Below the pieces are notes generated by a model. It did no database searches, was not told where the DNA came from, and saw nothing but the letters and a program-made list of their open reading frames with translations. The translations under genes were made by a program, and so were the position numbers. Below are positions 61,601 to 64,000 of a stretch of DNA of 64,000 nucleotides, one piece after another. Numbering within the stretch: position 1 is the first letter of the stretch; every line of letters starts with the position of its first letter. Source of the stretch: Dictyobacter aurantiacus (GTDB taxonomy: Bacteria; Chloroflexota; Ktedonobacteria; Ktedonobacterales; Ktedonobacteraceae); the NCBI RefSeq assembly GCF_003967515.1, contig NZ_BIFQ01000001.1, positions 4,650,001 through 4,714,000 of the forward strand, read 5' to 3'.

Positions 61601-61861
61601 TGCCTGCTGCTCATTGTGCGCGATTGTATTGCCTTGCGAAACGTTTTCAACCCCCCACACATCGCCAAGCCAGCTTATGCGCACATGGTATCTGGAAATG
61701 CCGGGGTCAGGCACAATAATATCGTTCTGCTTCTCCCGGCCGAGCGTCACCACGGGCTTCTGTAGAAAGAAGGTCTTTCCACTCAGTGGCCCATTTAGAA
61801 AGCGCACGGCCGCTTCGGCAAAAGGCTTTTGTACTGCTTCCAACAGTATTACTCCTGGCAT
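58682..61861 (-). CDS. Triple-FHA-domain ABC-2 transporter (ATPase-permease fusion)
   Basis: 1059 residues. Three FHA domains (about 30-110, 215-305 and 330-405; phosphothreonine-binding GR-x-SR/HA patterns such as TLGREKQNDI, IGRDPSNEIV, IGRTPDNMVV) with a Pro-rich linker near 130-165. An ABCG-type nucleotide-binding domain follows (Walker A GGSGAGKST, signature LSGGQRKR, Walker B FFLDEPTSGLD), then an ABC-2 membrane domain (about 735-1055). Probably an exporter controlled by Ser/Thr kinases. The ATG at 61861 lacks a ribosome-binding site; a TTG at 61843 preceded by AGGAG is an alternative. TATAAT at 61884-61889 is the likely -10. Confidence 0.9.
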   Translation of the reverse strand: MPGVILLEAVQKPFAEAAVRFLNGPLSGKTFFLQKPVVTLGREKQNDIIVPDPGISRYHVRISWLGDVWGVENVSQGNTIAHNEQQAAHAQLHHNDVIKLGSTVSFVFLMRNPDAQQGAPVAGSTPDANYPLPPPISPPPSQPPQPPVSSQPAVSPQPLQPSASHPTLKQTDVAHNRAQWAGLAQIPNAPDSTVMAHLSTTNVPSLLISSNTRSERQVAQLTQQVNNIGRDPSNEIVIDTPIVSSWHAQVVRDGDQLFLIHPHPRRGKTLNGLWYQGQHIPGDQTFRHQLRAGDIFRIGDEHGTLVTLTFDTGTEAPPENLPQMAPIVLQEGTLTIGRTPDNMVVLNHPQVSAHHALVEKVADGYRLLDQNSTNHVYVNGEQVIHKLLRTGDEIRIGPYRLVYTGTELRPYDESNHIRIEALHLKKSGNNNVILLNDISLVIPPRKFVALVGGSGAGKSTLMDALNGLRPAQEGTVLYNEVDYYRNLAAFNTQLGYVPQDDIVHRELTVERALYYAAKLRLPGDFTKEQIAWRINEVLEDVEMTERRHLLVSKLSGGQRKRVSIALELLANPGVFFLDEPTSGLDPGLDRKMMTLLRRLADRGRTIVLVTHATNNINSCDYVCFLAQGGRLAYFGPPNEAKTFFEKTDFSEIYSALEPTKDQPDIPQRAEERFRNSADYQRYIVEPLSEQKAPAQQTGATAQPRGKKQRSKRRGQGWMQFTLLSSRYLELLKNDVGNLLILLLQAPVIAIMLVLMVRFEVGAGVFDANKLTQCRTQILTPSGPLALPQARTTDLIDCQQVVNFLKTDATAHAFVQQKGSVAQALQSFLIQGPGTDAQKVLFIMAFATVLFGCINGAREIVKEAAIYRRERTVNLGILPYMFSKIVVLGMLCLFQSAILTLVVEIGEPLKQGVVLSPILETYITLSLTSLAGLMIGLTISAIAPNNDRAISLVPIILLPQVIFSGAIIPLKDWVTQIMATVFPTRWAMAALGSSIGLHSDTTGGDKLFGDDPTYHSTLFSIYNQTDALHRLVLSWVSLGLITIVLAIVIGIFLKRKDVRT

Positions 61862-61966
61862 AAAATACTAGTGGTGTGCCAACATTATACATCTTAGCAT
61901 AACTCATGCTTTATGAACGCGCCCATTGCGTATATTTGGGCTTTCCATTTTATAAAGAGTGGTTGA

Positions 61967-62099
61967 CTCCTGTCATCCTGGGGGAGCGTGATGGCCCCCA
62001 ATCGCGCGTCCGCTGCGCGGTCGCGCTGGTTTTGTGGGTTGGTGCATCGGGGGCGCATCCGCGCCCCCGATGCACCAACCCACAAAGGACTTGTGAGCT
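61967..62099. repeat. Palindromic repeat (family 1) abutting the broken oxdC
   Basis: GACTCCTGTCATCCTGG start, GC box CGCGCGTCCGCTGCGCGG (about 62002-62020), hairpin with 26-bp arms (62031-62056 / 62061-62086, loop ATCC) and tail GGACTTGTGAGCTC. The module ends at the first recognisable oxalate decarboxylase codon (62100). Confidence 0.85.
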
Positions 62100-63077
62100 C
62101 ATAATCGGCTGCAAGAGGGTGGCTGGGCGCGCCAGGTCACCAGGCGCGAACTGCCGATCGCCACTACGCTGGCGGGCGTCAACATGCGCCTGAATCCCGG
62201 TGCTATCCGTGAGCTGCACTGGCACAAAGAGGCGGAGTGGGCGTATATGCTTGATGGTCATGCGCGCATCAGTGCCGTGGACCAGAATGGGCGAAATTTT
62301 CTGGCGGACGTCGGGGTCGGTGACCTCTGGCACTTTCCCGCTGGTATCCCACACTCGATCCAGGGATTGCAGGATGGCTGTGAGTTCCTGCTCGTCTTCG
62401 ATGATGGGGACTTTTCAGAGGATTCCACCTTCTTGATCTCGGACTGGCTGGCGCATACGCCGAAGTCGGTGTTGGCCAAAAATTTCGGGGTCGCCGAGAG
62501 CGATTTCGCCTCCATCCCTGCACACGAGCTCTACATCTTTCCGGGTACGATACCGGGTCAGCTGGCTGATGACCAGGTGCCCAATCCGCAGGGACCACCC
62601 GCGCACTCGTTTGCCTATCGCTTGCATGCCCAGGAACTGATCAAGATGGATGGCGGTACGGTGCGCGTTGTAGACTCTACAAACTTTCCGGCCGCATCCA
62701 CCATCGCGGCAGCGCTGGTTGAGGTAGAACCGGGAGCCATGCGCGAGCTCCACTGGCATCCTAACGCCGATGAATGGCAATATTATATCGAGGGTAATGG
62801 CCGTATGAGCGTGTTCGCCTCCGAGGGCAAGGTGCGCACCTTCGACTACCAGGCGGGGGATGTGGGCTATGTCCCGTTCGCCATGGGACACTACATCTAA
62901 AATACTGGAGATACCACGCTGCGCTTTCTGGAGATGTTTAAAAGCGATCACTATGCTGATGTCTCGCTGAAGCAGTGGATGGCGTTGACGCCGCCCGAAC
63001 TGGTGCGGGCTCACTTACATCTTAACCAGAACGTAATGGGCTCCCTCTCCAAGGAAAAGAAGCCGATCACTCGCTAA
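62100..63077 (+). pseudogene. oxdC: Oxalate decarboxylase remnant (5' truncated, internal stop)
   Basis: Bicupin oxalate decarboxylase, which splits oxalate into formate and CO2 with Mn. Similarity begins at HNRLQEGGWARQVT (62100 onwards), about 55 residues inside the usual protein, and continues through both cupin metal motifs (ELHWHKEAEWAYM, ELHWHPNADEWQYY). At 62898-62900 TAA interrupts HYI-NTGD where relatives have Glu. The same frame continues to the normal end (KEKKPITR) at 63077. The first in-frame ATG is 62184. An enzyme missing its start and its last 58 residues is probably inactive; a sequencing error could explain the stop but not the missing 5' end. Confidence 0.88.
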
Positions 63078-63083
63078 ATAAAA

Positions 63084-63123
63084 AAAAAGAGAGGGTACAG
63101 CTCACGCTGCGCCCTCTCTTTTT
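63084..63123. terminator. Bidirectional terminator
   Basis: AAAAAGAGAGGG (63084-63095) pairs with 63112-63123, ending in T5 on each strand, between the oxdC remnant and the convergent small gene. Confidence 0.85.
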
Positions 63124-63130
63124 GAATGTA

Positions 63131-63328
63131 CTACCGCTCAACCAGTTCGGCAGGGGAGACTGCGAATTCCTGCAGCCTGTCATCTACGCGAGCTCGAATA
63201 ATGACCTTGTCCATCTCCTGGCGCACAACAACGCCTGGAATGGGCAGTAAGCGTAGAGCGGTGCGAGAGTGCCAGAGCACTAGATCCTGGTTCTGAAATT
63301 TCATTTCTTCTAATTGATTGATTGCCAT
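63131..63328 (-). CDS. Small protein of unknown function, 65 residues
   Basis: Not recognised. A beta-rich pattern (LVLWHSRTALRLLPIPGVVV; KVIIRARVDDRLQEFAVSPAELVER, shown here as its core VIIRARVDDRLQEF) suggests a compact single domain. No signal peptide. AGGAAA lies about 10 nt before the ATG and a strong terminator follows, which supports a real gene. Confidence 0.68.
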   Translation of the reverse strand: MAINQLEEMKFQNQDLVLWHSRTALRLLPIPGVVVRQEMDKVIIRARVDDRLQEFAVSPAELVER

Positions 63329-63535
63329 CGCACATTTCCTATATGTTTATTATTTGTTGTGTCGGGAGGCCTGAGCATCCCTTCCTCTCGTACACCAATG
63401 GATACCCTCGATAACGGTCCCTCGTTAATCCTCTGGAAACTATAAATGTTTAAGTGCTGATTAAAGGGTTTACTGGTCTGTAAGAACTAACTGATGCGAC
63501 CGCCACCGTAGCATTAATGATGCCGTAGTGGCGAG

Positions 63536-63569
63536 CCTCGGGTAGCAACGATCTCTTTTTCTACCGAGG
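63536..63569. other. Short hairpin in a gene-free stretch
   Basis: CCTCGGGTAG pairs with CTACCGAGG around a T-rich loop. The rest of 63340-63700 shows no gene or known site. Confidence 0.5.
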
Positions 63570-63744
63570 CGCGATGTAACTATGAGTCGATTTTATCAGA
63601 AATCCATGCCCCCGGATGCTCATGTCTTTTGCTTATAGTACTTTTTGGCCGTGTGCCCTCTTCCACCCAGGATACAGGCCGTTCCACAGCCCTCCCCCCT
63701 TACTGAGGATCTTACTCGCATCTTATCGGGGCGCATGGTACCCC

Positions 63745-63910
63745 CCCGCACAGGCGTCCGCTGCGCGGCCGCACTAGTTTTGTGAGTGAGTGCAACAGGC
63801 GCGCCGAAGCGCCCCTGTTGCACTCACTCACAAAAGACTTCTGAGCACTGTAGGCGCAAAAAGCCAGGCATCCGTGGGGTGATGAGCATGAGGGTAAGAT
63901 ACTCTCTTAC
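63745..63910. repeat. Palindromic repeat (family 1)
   Basis: GC box GGCGTCCGCTGCGCGGCCGC (63753-63772), hairpin 63778-63835 (TTTTGTGAGTGAGTGCAACAGG against its complement, slightly imperfect near the loop), then the tail CTTCTGAGCACTGTAGGCGC and GATGAGCATGAGGGTAAGAT. Same module order as at 11445-11600 and 58444-58600. Nothing further is seen up to 64000. Confidence 0.8.
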
Positions 63911-64000
63911 AAAGGGCCATTAGAGGTGTTGATGCATCGTAGGTGCGAAAGCCCATGCACCAGCTATGACATAGCCATTTTTGGTTGCTTTATGGACAGG

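Overview
The window looks like chromosomal DNA from a high-GC, aerobic to facultative, soil-type bacterium. The gene content fits a Ktedonobacteria-like member of the Chloroflexota: eight tandem-domain universal stress proteins, a bacterial PaaABCD set, cydDCAB, FHA-ABC fusions and very many intergenic palindromic repeats. That placement is an inference from gene style, not from a marker gene; no rRNA or tRNA was seen.

Layout. 1-5050: phenylacetate/aromatic catabolism, with a partial aldehyde dehydrogenase, a TetR-family regulator and paaABCD. Two promoters share one geometry and one palindromic operator, so a local TetR circuit is predicted. 5234-11336: cydDCAB (bd oxidase and its assembly transporter). 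12178-14199: thiolase and PaaG-like isomerase, probably the lower half of the phenylacetate pathway. 14308-18433: marR plus a heterodimeric ABC exporter. 18653-19060: deazaflavin-type nitroreductase.

19575-41778 and 50353-56519: a stress/low-oxygen island with eight universal stress proteins, Hsp20, a DksA/TraR-like protein, a site-2 protease with CBS domains, a YbaK deacylase, an aminoglycoside-phosphotransferase/P-loop kinase fusion, two P-type ATPases, a VIT1-type transporter, a soluble histidine kinase divergent from a PhoB/OmpR-type regulator, pyruvate:ferredoxin oxidoreductase and a dihydroorotate-dehydrogenase-like protein. Ten promoters here carry the same oriented array of four heptamers (consensus TYTGWGA) spaced 11, 20-21 and 11 bp, always 11 nt upstream of a TANNNT -10 element. 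This is the most notable system in the window: a PhoB-like direct-repeat regulon whose gene content resembles the mycobacterial DosR dormancy regulon.

42721-50124: lacI and a five-gene family-5 ABC uptake operon (binding lipoprotein, two permeases, two ATPases), probably for an oligosaccharide or peptide. 56723-63328: a secreted small protein, an acidic single-pass membrane protein, a triple-FHA ABC-2 transporter, a broken oxalate decarboxylase and a small conserved-looking protein.

Almost every intergenic gap without a regulatory role is filled with palindromic repeats in at least three families. Their stems differ between copies but stay self-complementary. One copy abuts the truncated 5' end of the oxalate decarboxylase remnant, and others supply the last codons of neighbouring genes.
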